Source: Odiellus spinosus
Taxonomy: Eukaryota; Arthropoda; Arachnida; Opiliones; Phalangiidae
Reading direction: 5' to 3'
DNA length: 64,000 nucleotides
Assembly (NCBI GenBank): GCA_963920705.1
Contig: OY987226.1
Location: 34,425,199-34,489,198 of the forward strand
A program made the translations under genes and the position numbers. Positions 23,162 through 33,319 of this stretch are shown here, piece after piece. Below the pieces are notes generated by a model. The model worked only from the letters and a program-made list of their open reading frames with translations, was not told where the DNA came from and made no database searches. Positions within the stretch are counted from its first letter, which is position 1; each line of letters opens with the position of its first letter.

Positions 23162-25550
23162 GTAAGTACCTTTTATTCCCTTTAATAACCACAGGCAAAT
23201 ATGTTGAACAGAACTTTTGAAAAATATATATATATATATTTTGCACTTTAAAATTGTTTCTCATTGATCCCGTTGATAATTCAAAGTAGATAGCTTGTTG
23301 GGCCAAAAATATAAAATTTTCAGAATTTTTGAAGGTGACGCTCGAGTCTCAAATTTGGCCCCCATGAGAACCCCAAAAATTGAAATTATCTCGTTCTGTA
23401 ATTTTTTCCCAGTATTTTAGTCTTCAAATTCGTATTCAGCGCCTCTTTTTCGTCTGTTATACGATTTTTTATTCATTTAAGTCTATTAATTCTCAAGAAA
23501 TTAGAGAAAACCCAATTTGAAAATTTAAAATCCAAATTTATGCAAAAAAATTATAACTTGAGAAATAATTTTTCCTGGAATCTGAAACTTTGTAAATACT
23601 AGTTTCTTCCGCTTCTAGATCCGTAGAAAAATAATGCTTGAAATTTAAAATTAAGCCCATTTTCCTCAAGTTGAATTCGTACGGATTGACCCTCTTTCTT
23701 AATTCGGGTATTTTTTGTCAATTTTGTATCAGTTTTGAATCGACTTAATTTCGATTCATTTTTATAATGATTAGGTTTAAATTGTAGTGTAAGATCTCGT
23801 CTGTATCGTCGTACGTTAACATTTCCCCTAATTTGACCCATTTTGGTCTATTTTCATTTTTGAACACGACTCCAAACTTATTAGACAGCGTGACTCAAGT
23901 AAATAACAAACCTTTTTCGAAAACTATAACTTCTAGTAGAAATATTAACCTAGTATCAACTCTGCTTAAAAATAAAAGTAGATGCTAAAGCTATTAAAAT
24001 TTTCTCTATTTTGGACGTTATCGGTAAATTTGCGGAAGCGCGAGTGCTTTTTTAGGCTAGCCCACGTCCGTATATTAAGCCTTCGGATTAAATTGTAGTT
24101 TAAGTTCTCTGTCTCGTCGCTCGATTAGATTCCTCAAGAATTTGAGGCCATTTTTATTATTTAACTTTGTATATCCGGTACGTTCTAGTTCTTAATTCGG
24201 ATCTTTTGGTCAATTTTAAATCAGTTTTAAATCGACTTAGATTTGTTTAGTTTTTATAATCATTAGGTTTAAATTGTAGTTTTGGATCTCGTCCGTTTCG
24301 TCGCGCGTTAATATTCCTCGTAATTTGAGAGATATTTTGGTCTATTTTAATTTTTAAAAGCGACTCTAAACCATTGGACAGTATGACGGAGAAATACAGG
24401 GTGGAACAGATAACAAAACTCAATAGCTTCTATGGGAAAAAATTTCAATGGGATTTTATCATTGAGCGCGTGCTATCAAAATTAATTTTTCACGTCTGGC
24501 GCGTGTTTATAGCACGCGCTCAATGTTAAAATCCCATTGAAATTTTTTCCCATAGAAGCTATTGAGTTTTGTTATCTGTTCCACCTGTATAAGTTTAGTC
24601 ACTTTCAAAAATGAAAATAGACCAAAACAAGTCAAATTATGGGAAATGTTAACGCGCGACGAGATCTTAAACTACAATTTAAACCTAATCATTATAAAAA
24701 GTAATCAAAATTAAGTCAATTTCAAACTGATTTAAAATTTACCAAATATCTGAATTAAGAACCTACCATATGTCCTAAGTTAATCAAAATGGTCTAAATT
24801 TTAGACGAGTCTAATCAGAAAACGAGAGGAGATATTTAACTACAATTTAAACATAATCATCATTAAATTTAATCAAAACTAAACCCGTTTATATTTAATA
24901 AAAAAAAATGCTAAAATCTTCTCCGTCGTACTGACTAATATCATTTTTTCATTAACTATAAAAGCGTTTAAATTTGTTTAAATTTAATTATGATTAGGTT
25001 TAAATTGTAGTTTAATATCGCCTCCGCGTCGTCATACGCGCACATCCTCAAGAATTTAGACAATTCCTTATTTAAATCAGTTTATCCGGTACTTTCTTAA
25101 TTCAGATATTTTTGTCAATTTTAAATCAGTTTTAAATCGATTTAATTTTGATTAATTTAATAATAATTAGGTTTAAATTGTAGTTTAAGATCTCGTCTGT
25201 CTCGTCGCGGGTTAACATTCCCCCTCATTTGACCTATTTTGGTCTATTTTAATCTTTCAACGAGATTCCAAACAATTGAAACTTATTAGACTGTATGATG
25301 GAGAATATATACTATTCAAGTTTAGATCTGTTCAAAAATTAGAATAGACCAAAATAGGTGATATTTATGGGGAATGTTAATGCACGGTGAGACGGACGAG
25401 ATCTTACACTGCAATTTAAACCTAATCATAATTAAATTGAATCAAAATAAAGTCGATTTAAAACTGATTTAAAATTGACAAAAACATCTGAATTACGGAA
25501 CGTACCGGGTAAAGAAGGTAAAATAAATCCAAACAAAATTACAATTTCTA
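23162..25550. repeat. Diverged direct and inverted repeat units
   Basis: From 23230 to 23680 the dispersed unit seen at 21640 recurs. From 23680 to 25510 an approximately 300-bp unit ('gattaggtttaaattgtagt', 'gatctcgtc…', 'gtcaattttaaatcagttttaaatcgactt') occurs several times: forward near 23680, 24180 and 25000, inverted near 24600 and 25380. A related diverged copy lies at 48840-49140. No coding capacity was seen. Confidence 0.75.
24397..24587. mobile_element. 191-bp foldback element with TA target duplication
   Basis: The ends CAGGGTGGAACAGATAAC and GTTATCTGTTCCACCTG are nearly complementary, and the complementarity continues for about 80 bp per arm to 'gcgcgtgctat'. TA flanks both sides, as in Tc1/mariner-type short non-autonomous elements. 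It interrupts the diverged repeat units. Confidence 0.85.
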
Positions 25551-28500
25551 TGAAAATTTAACCAATCATGGTTCATTCTACGGGGAATGACGCCATATAG
25601 TCCATTTTATTTAGAAAAGGTCACGTGATGAGTTATAAATTTTTAAAAATATGTAAATTTTCCATTGAATCCCATGTTATATAGATTTATGGTATGTCTG
25701 CGCATATATTACAATTCCTCGGTTTTGGCTCATGGTAACTCTATGAAAATCTAACCAATCATGGTTCATTCTATGGGGAATGACGCCATATAGTCCATTT
25801 TATTTAGAAAAGGTCACGTGATGAGTTATAAATTTTTAAAAATATGTAAATTTTCCATTGAATCCCATGTTATATAGATTTATGGTATGTCTGCGCATAT
25901 ATTACAATTCCTCGGTTTTGGCTCATGGTAACTCTATGAAAATCTAACCAATCATGGTTCATTCTATGAGGAATGACGTCATATTGTCCATTTTATTTAG
26001 AAAAGGTCACGTGATGAGTTATAAATTTTTAAAAATATGTAAATTTTCCATTGAATCCCATGTTATAGAGATTTGTCGTGTGCCTGCACATATATTTCAA
26101 TTTCTCGGTTTTGGCTCATGGTAACTCTATGAAAATCTAACCAATCTAGGTTCATTCTATGGGTAATGACGTCATATTGCCCATTTAATTTAGAAAAGGT
26201 CACGTGATGAGTTATAAATTTTTAAAAATATGTAAATTTTGCATTCAAGCCCATGTTATAGAGATTTATCGTATGCCTGCACATATATTTCAATTTCTTG
26301 GTTTTGGCTTATCCTAATTCTTTGAAAATCTAACCAATTATGGTTCATGCTATGGGGAATGACGTCATATTGCCCATTTTATTTAGAAAAGGTCACGTGA
26401 TGAGTTATAAATTTTTAAAAATATGTAAATTTTCCATTGAATCCCATGTTATAGAGATTTATCGTATGCCTGCACATATATTTCAATTTCTTGGTTTTGG
26501 CTTATCCTAATTCTTTGAAAATCTAACCAATTATGGTTTATACTATGGGGAATGACGTCATATTGCCCATTTTATTTAGAAAAGGTCACGTGATGAGTTA
26601 TAAATTTTTAAAAATATGTAAATTTTCCATTGAATCCCATGTTATAGAGATTTGTCGTGTGCCTGCACATATATTTCAATTTCTTGGTTTTGACTCATGG
26701 TAACTCTATGAAAATCTAACCAATCATGGTTCATTGTATGGGGAATGACGTCATATAGTCCATTTTATTTAGAAAAGGTCACGTGATGAGTTATAAATTT
26801 TTAAAAATATGTAAATTTTCCATTGAATCCCATGTTATATAGATTTATGGTATGTCTGCGCATATATTACAATTCCTCGGTTTTGGCTCATGGTAACTCT
26901 ATGAAAATCTAACCAATCATGGTTCATTCTATGAGGAATGACGTCATATTGTCCATTTTATTTAGAAAAGGTCACGTGATGAGTTATGAATTTTTAAAAA
27001 TATGTAAATTTCCCATTGAAGCCCATGTTATAGATATTTATCGTATGCCTGCACATATATTTCAATTTCTTGGTTTTGGCTCATGGTAACTCTATGAAAA
27101 TCTAACCAATCATGGTTCATACTATGGGGAATGACGTCATATTGCCCATTTTATTTAGAAAAGGTCACGTGATGAGCTATTAATTTTTAAAAATATGTAA
27201 ATTTTCCATTGAAGCCCATGTTATAGAGATTTATCGTATGCCTGCACATATATTTCAATTTCTTGGTTTTGGCTTATCCTAATTCTTTGAAAATCTAACC
27301 AATCATGGTTCATACTATGGGGAATGACGTCATATTGCCCATTTTATTTAGAAAAGGTCACGTGATGAGTTATAAATTTTTAAAAATATGTAAATTTTCC
27401 ATTGAATCCCATGTTATAGAGATTTATCGTATGCCTGCACATATATTTCAATTTCTTGATTTTGGCTTATCCTAATTCTTTGAAAATCTAACCAATCATG
27501 GTTCATACTATGGGGAATGACGCCATATAGTCCATTTTATTTAGAAAAGGTCACGTGATGAGTTATAAATTTTAAAAAATATGTAAATTTTCCATTGAAT
27601 CCCATGTTATATAGATTTATGGTATGTCTGCGCATATATTACAATTCCTCGGTTTTGGCTCATGGTAACTCTATGAAAATCTAACCAATCATGGTTCATA
27701 CTATGGGGAATGACGTCATATTGCCCATTTTATTTAGAAACAGTCACGTGATGAGCTATTAATTTTTAAAAATATGTAAATTTTCCATTGAAGCCCATGT
27801 TATAGAGATTTATCGTATGCCTGCACATATATTTCAATTTCTTGGTTTTGGCTTATCCTAATTCTTTGAAAATCTAACCAATCATGGTTCATACTATGGG
27901 GAATGACGTCATATTGCCCATTTTATTTAGAAAAGGTCACGTGATGAGTTATAAATTTTTAAAAATATGTAAATTTTCCATTGAATCCCATGTTATAGAG
28001 ATTTGTCGTGTGCCTGCACATATATTTCAATTTCTTGGTTTTGGCTTATCCTAATTCTTTGAAAATCTAACCAATCATGTTTCATACTATGGGGAATGAC
28101 GTCATATTGCCCATTTTATTTAGAAAAGGTCACGTGATGAGTTATAAATTTTTAAAAATATGTAAATTTTCCATTGAATCCCATGTTATATAGATTTATG
28201 GTATGTCTGCGCATATATTACAATTCCTCGGTTTTGGCTCATTGTAACTCTATGAAAATCTAACCAATCATGGTTCATACTATGGGGAATGACGTCATAT
28301 TGCCCATTTTATTTAGAAACAGTCACGTGATGAGCTATTAATTTTTAAAAATATGTAAATTTTCCATTGAAGCCCATGTTATAGAGATTTATCGTATGCC
28401 TGCACATATATTTCAATTTCTTGGTTTTGGCTTATCCTAATTCTTTGAAAATCTAACCAATCATGGTTCATACTATGGGGAATGACGTCATATTGCCCAT

Positions 28501-28800
28501 TTTATTTAGAAAAGGTCACGTGATGAGTTATAAATTTTTAAAAATATGTAAATTTTCCATTGAATCCCATGTTATAGAGATTTGTCGTGTGCCTGCACAT
28601 ATATTTCAATTTCTTGGTTTTGGCTCATGGTAACTCTATGAAAATCTAACCAATCATGGTTCATTCTATGGGGAATGACGTCATATTGCCCATTTAATTT
28701 AGAAAAGGTCACGTGATGAGTTATAAATTTTTAAAAATATGTCAATTTTGCATTCAAGCCCATGTTATAGAGATTTATGGTATGCCTTCTCATATATTAT
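25551..28800. repeat. 193-bp satellite, block 2 (17 monomers)
   Basis: The motif GAATGACG recurs at a mean spacing of 193 bp from about 25584 to 28672. Two sequence types differ at linked positions: 'catatagtcc … ggtatgtctgcgcatatattacaattcc' and 'catattgccc … cgtatgcctgcacatatatttcaatttc'. They are interspersed, with the first type recurring every three to four monomers in the right half, so higher-order organisation is likely. A tail to 28800 leads to the LTR element. Confidence 0.95.
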
Positions 28801-28815
28801 AACAACGACAGAGCT

Positions 28816-29197
28816 TGTAACGGGGTGCCACTTACCTATAGAAGGAAAGTCCCTGGGTTCTCTTTGATCTAGATTTCTTCATGGTTAAACTCTAAGTGAG
28901 CTCTACCCCTTCATCTTACTCTGGAGGAAGACTTGGGTTAGAGGGCGCTACAAGCAACGGCCTGGATCATGTGATAAGACGTTAATCAGGAAGGATATAT
29001 AAAGAAGACCGCCAGGATTCTAGGGGGCTGGTCGGAGGCTACGAGCGAGGGATCTCCTGTTACTCATTTTTAATATTAAACTTATTTTCTTGTATATTTT
29101 TAAATCGGGAGTACTTAAATAAATCAGTGATGTTAAACAGGTTAAACGGCGCCACATTTATTTAGAGTTTTAGCTTATAGAGAACCGGCCAGCTACA
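28816..29197 (+). repeat. 5' LTR
   Basis: 382 bp, TG…CA ends. It holds a TATA box TATATAAAG at 28996-29004 and a polyadenylation signal AATAAA at 29118-29123. No difference from the 3' LTR was found by eye. Confidence 0.95.
28996..29004 (+). promoter_or_regulatory. LTR TATA box
   Basis: TATATAAAG lies in the middle of the LTR, repeated at 37950-37958 in the 3' copy. Transcription of the element probably starts about 25-30 bp downstream; inferred from position only. Confidence 0.6.
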
Positions 29198-29199
29198 AT

Positions 29200-29217
29200 T
29201 GGAGGCTCCGCCGAGAA
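29200..29217 (+). promoter_or_regulatory. Primer-binding site
   Basis: Two bases after the LTR the sequence TGGAGGCTCCGCCGAGAA begins with the TGG that pairs with a tRNA CCA end. A tRNA ending GGAGCCTCCA would fit; I cannot name it with confidence. Confidence 0.65.
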
Positions 29218-30152
29218 CGCGTTTTTAATCGCGATTTTTTTACCCGAAATTTTTTTTTTTTTTTCTTCTCTCTCGTTTGCGTTTTTATTTCCGTTCCGGT
29301 TTCTTTTTATTTGGTGGGGGTGTGCGTTGCCCTTCTTCGATTTAAGACTTCGTTTTGTGTGAACTATTTGCTACGTGTTTAAGCTTCCAGTGTTCAAGTG
29401 TGTTCAGGACTCAGATTTGGATTTTCCAGACGATATTTGCCAGTGTATTCAGGTAGTCGGCTCACGCGTTTGTGAGGAATCTGGGGAGTCTTTGAGTGAG
29501 AAGAGCGGACCCCAAATCAACGATCGTGGAGGCCTTAATGCGCTCATTTCATTGATTTTCCTGGATTTCTTCACTAGAAAGGAGCTTGCTCCTTCTTAGG
29601 GCCGACATATTCCTGGACAATTTTCAAACTGTTCCAGTGAGGTGCAAGTTACTGATTGAAGAATACCAACCATCAATTCTCGGTACCAGTGACTGAACAC
29701 GGAAAAATATCTTGAGTACCCTTTTCGATTTTTTTTTTATACACTTATAGTTGTCGATAGAGTACTGGTATTTCGATACTATACACGTGTTGAGTTGTTT
29801 GTCCTCTGGTAGAGAAGGTTTAGTCCTTGGATTAGTGGACCTCGGTGTTATTTAGGGTATTATTCTTTCTTTTTGGCTTGACATTTGGAGGTGAGGCGGC
29901 GACAATTTCGAAGAATAGATAAATTATAAGTTTTTTTATATAGTTAAAAATTTTGTCAAGAGATTTGGAGGTAATACACTTGATCCTTTGCCTTTTTAGA
30001 GTTTTTATTTATATTTAATTTAATCTTTTTCTAGTTTTTATTTTTATTTAAAGTACGGTAAAGTTTCGGGTGTTAAGCCTTTGTTTGATATTGACTATTA
30101 CGAGTTGTCACATTTTGTCAGTCCTAGTTTAGGGTACAGTTTTCTGGTTAAT
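29218..30152 (+). other. Untranslated leader of the LTR element
   Basis: No convincing ORF is present; a 74-codon open stretch at 29375-29599 has no known relative. Two near-identical potential splice donors occur at 29890/29891 (TTTGGAG|GTGAGG) and 29970/29971 (TTTGGAG|GTAATA). Either could supply the donor for a spliced mRNA of the downstream ORF. Confidence 0.5.
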
Positions 30153-32138
30153 ATGCTGGGACTTTCGAGTTTAGATGCTGGTCTTTTGGTGGGAATTATT
30201 AGTTTTGTTTTAATTATTTATGGTTGTTTCTTTTCTGGTTTATACCACCATACAGACCCCATTAGACCTGTTGGTGTAATTCCCAATAGTTATCGAGTCC
30301 CAGAGTCATCTTCTCATACCCCTGTACCACCATCCCCTCGTCGGACTCCTTTGAGACCAAGATTTCGGAGTTTATCAGACCACACGGATAAGAATGAAGC
30401 CATGAGAGAACCTGGTATTAGTAGATTAGCCCAGGAAAAATTGATAGAATCTATTTCAAACAATGTTTGTAGTAGAATTAATAATCGATTAGAGAACACC
30501 GAACAAGAGATCAGGTTATTAACGGAGGCATCGAAAAATACACGTACATATAACCCTTTTTCTCATTATATAGCAACTAATACTAGTCTGAGGGATAATA
30601 CTATAGAGTTAGAGTCTCAAACGCAGGCAGATTTAGCTCGAGAACGTACTAAAATTCTTCAGGATCAAGAGTTATTGGAACGACAAACTGCCCAATTACT
30701 TAGAGAGAAGGCTATTATTGATCAGGAACAATTAGAAGGTCAACAACAATTGATACAGGAACGACGTACACTTAATCAGGAGATTTTACAATTTGAAGAA
30801 AGAGTCCAGGATTATTTTAGGGATAGATATAGACAGTTGACATCAGTAGAGGTAAATCCTACTACACCAATTTTAATGGAAACTTCAAATAGGGTAGACC
30901 TTTCTAATGAACCTCCAAATGCTGAACCTGAACATGAACCTGAGGTTTTTCATCCGGTAACAAATATGAATGGTTTAGTACCTAGTACTATTCCTACGGC
31001 AGTCACGGTATCTCCGGTAGTATCTTCAGTAATTCCTCCGATAAGTCATTCTGCATCCCCTTTACCTGGAGTAATTTATGCGCAGGCTAATAGTTTACCA
31101 AAGACATCAGGAAATTTGGGGGTTGCTAGTGGCTTGGCACCAGTTATGTCATTAGGAACTTCTATGTTGGGAAGTTCAAATCCTCCCGTAAATATAACTG
31201 GGATTAACCCTTATTCCAGTCCTAATTTGGGTCCCCAGGTTATCTCTCCTAGTGTGCCATTAGTAATACCTAGTTCTTTACCATCACCACCTGTAGGGGC
31301 TTTGAATGCTGCTGGTGGTAATTATCAACCAAAGACAGGAGCTCATTATGTCTTGAGTAAACATTTTCAAATGCCTGTATTTTCTGGTGAACCTAATGAT
31401 GACCCAAAGTTATTTATACAAAGGTTAGCGGAATATATACAATTTCATCAGTTGACCGAGGATACGTTACACTTATTTTTACCCTTGGTGTTTTTGAAAA
31501 GTGCCCAGATATGGATTATGGACCTAATGTATAGGCATAATCGTCGAATAACCTGGCAAATCTTTCAAACTGAATTTGTTACGCAGTTTTTATCAAGTGA
31601 GAGAGAGAGTACCCTGCAAATGGCTCTGTTTGGGGCTCAAGCCCAGGAGAATGATGATCTTTGGGAATTTCGTCATAAAATAGTTAAATTGAATTGGTCT
31701 CTTCTGGAACCATTGGACGAAACCAGATTGGTACGTCTATTGGTTTCAAAAATGCCATCATCTGTTAAAAAATTACTTCCTAGGAATACATGTCAGACCT
31801 TAGCACAGTTTGATGGGGAAATTATGAGAATACAAAACGCAAATGATAATCAATCACCCCCTATGGGAATGGTTAGTCAGGGAAGATATGTACCTAGCCA
31901 AAATATAGGAAGACCCGGAAATAATCCAAGTTCCCGGAGTAATTATATGAATCAGGGTAACACAGGGCGTCGAACTACCGGTTCTTCAAACTCTTTTAAC
32001 CCAACATGTTATAGATGTCATATTGTGGGACATACTAGTCGAAATTGTCCAAACCCCCAAGCATCAAGTGCAAACCCCCAGGCTTCAGGTACAAATGTAC
32101 AAAGTTTCCCTTCGGGAAACGAAGTACAAACTCCCTAA
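30153..32138 (+). CDS. gag: Gag of the LTR element
   Basis: Gag is the structural protein that forms the virus-like particle and binds RNA. The first ATG is at 30153, giving 661 residues; the frame stays open upstream, so an earlier non-ATG start is not excluded. From residue 8 to 30 there is a strongly hydrophobic stretch (LLVGIISFVLIIYGCFF) that looks like a membrane segment, unusual for Gag. A long Glu/Gln/Arg-rich coiled coil follows at roughly residues 100-225, then a Ser/Pro-rich linker. A capsid-like retrotransposon Gag region lies at about 405-570 (FSGEPNDDPKLFIQRL…, LWEFRHKIVKLNW). One CCHC zinc knuckle is at 619-632 (CYRCHIVGHTSRNC). It overlaps pol in another frame by about 90 bases. 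Confidence 0.92.
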   Translation: MLGLSSLDAGLLVGIISFVLIIYGCFFSGLYHHTDPIRPVGVIPNSYRVPESSSHTPVPPSPRRTPLRPRFRSLSDHTDKNEAMREPGISRLAQEKLIESISNNVCSRINNRLENTEQEIRLLTEASKNTRTYNPFSHYIATNTSLRDNTIELESQTQADLARERTKILQDQELLERQTAQLLREKAIIDQEQLEGQQQLIQERRTLNQEILQFEERVQDYFRDRYRQLTSVEVNPTTPILMETSNRVDLSNEPPNAEPEHEPEVFHPVTNMNGLVPSTIPTAVTVSPVVSSVIPPISHSASPLPGVIYAQANSLPKTSGNLGVASGLAPVMSLGTSMLGSSNPPVNITGINPYSSPNLGPQVISPSVPLVIPSSLPSPPVGALNAAGGNYQPKTGAHYVLSKHFQMPVFSGEPNDDPKLFIQRLAEYIQFHQLTEDTLHLFLPLVFLKSAQIWIMDLMYRHNRRITWQIFQTEFVTQFLSSERESTLQMALFGAQAQENDDLWEFRHKIVKLNWSLLEPLDETRLVRLLVSKMPSSVKKLLPRNTCQTLAQFDGEIMRIQNANDNQSPPMGMVSQGRYVPSQNIGRPGNNPSSRSNYMNQGNTGRRTTGSSNSFNPTCYRCHIVGHTSRNCPNPQASSANPQASGTNVQSFPSGNEVQTP

Positions 32139-33319
32139 ACGGACCGCAGAGAGTTTGGAATGAACAGGGTCCTACCATTAACTTGAATACGTATCAGTCT
32201 CGAAACACATCTTCATTATTTGGAATCAGGTTGTCTATATGTAATAAGAATTGTACTGCATTTCTTGATTCTGGCGCAGATCAATGTGCTATCTCAGAAA
32301 CTTTTATGAATGAACTAGGGGTATCTAAATTAATGGAACCAAGGGTGGCCCCGATTCATTTGGCAACTACTGGACAAGATAAATCTACAATGGGCTTGAT
32401 TAATCTTGAAATAGATTTAGGACAAGAAATGGGGATTGTTCACGTACAGTTTCATGTGGTCCCAGGTTTGAGACATTCCGTAATTCTTGGAAATGATTTA
32501 ATCCGGGATATGAGAGTAATTATGGATTACGAAACCAAAACATTTTCCTATTGTGGTTTTAGTCTACCATTAGTTAGTTTGGAGTTACATTCCCCTGGGA
32601 CTCAGGTTGGACCTACAGAATCTCAACGCATAGATAGGGATCAACTGACTATTGGAGATGTTTCGCAAACTGAAAAGGAGACTTTAATATCCCTATGTCA
32701 GGAATTTTATCCCTTATTTACAGGAAAACCAGGGAGAACTCACCTAATTAAACACCATATTAGGCTTAAACCAGACACTATTCCGGTTAGTAAACAGCCA
32801 TATGCCCATAGTCCCTTTGTTAATGAAGAAATTGAGAAACAAATTCAGGACCTATTGCGTTCAGGAATGATACGTCCTTCTGAAAGTCCTTGGGCATCCC
32901 CTACCATTATGGTAGATAAAAAAGACGCTAAAAAAGGTGATGGACGAGATCGGCGTATGTGTATAGATCTTACCGCAGTAAATTCAGTGACCATTAATGA
33001 CCCATTCCCTATTCCCAAGATTGACGAAATTATAGATTCTATGGGTAAACCAAATTATATCACGAAATTAGATTTGAAATCTGGATACTGGCAAATAGCC
33101 ATGGCTCCCGGTGATATTGAGAAAACGGCTTTTGTTACTCGGGATGGCAAGTATGAATGGCTGGTAATGCCATTTGGTTTGAAAAATGCACCCTCAAGTT
33201 TTATGCGGTTAATGAATAAAGTCCTGCGATACGCTAGACGTTATGGGGTAGGAGTTTATTTGGACGATATTATTGTTGCTAGTCAAACCTGGGAAGATCA
33301 TCAGGTAGCTACGATACGT
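32045..33319 (+). CDS. pol: Pol, first part: protease and reverse transcriptase
   Basis: The frame has no initiating ATG, as expected for a Gag-Pol fusion reached by frameshifting. An aspartic protease has its active-site LDSGAD at residues 74-79 and the ILGND block at 147-151. The reverse transcriptase follows: KLDLKSGYWQ (residue 341 on, first catalytic Asp 343), MPFGLKNAPSSF, and YLDD at 405-408. The frame matches the family up to about 33310, then runs into unrelated residues and a stop at 33359-33361. The rest of the RT continues in another frame from 33318. One base gained or lost near 33300-33318 would explain the break. Confidence 0.92.
32051..32120 (+). promoter_or_regulatory. Candidate gag-pol -1 frameshift region
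   Basis: Pol lies in the -1 frame relative to gag. In the overlap the heptamer A AAC CCC, read in the gag frame as X XXY YYZ, occurs twice (32051-32057 and 32072-32078). A 7-bp stem GTTTCCC/GGGAAAC with a short loop follows at 32104-32120. The stem is about 25 bases from the nearer heptamer, further than usual, so the site is plausible, not proven. Confidence 0.45.

Noticed and set aside
22081..28800. CRISPR-like or direct-repeat array
   Set aside because: The units are contiguous 193-bp satellite monomers without unique spacers, in a eukaryotic chromosome.
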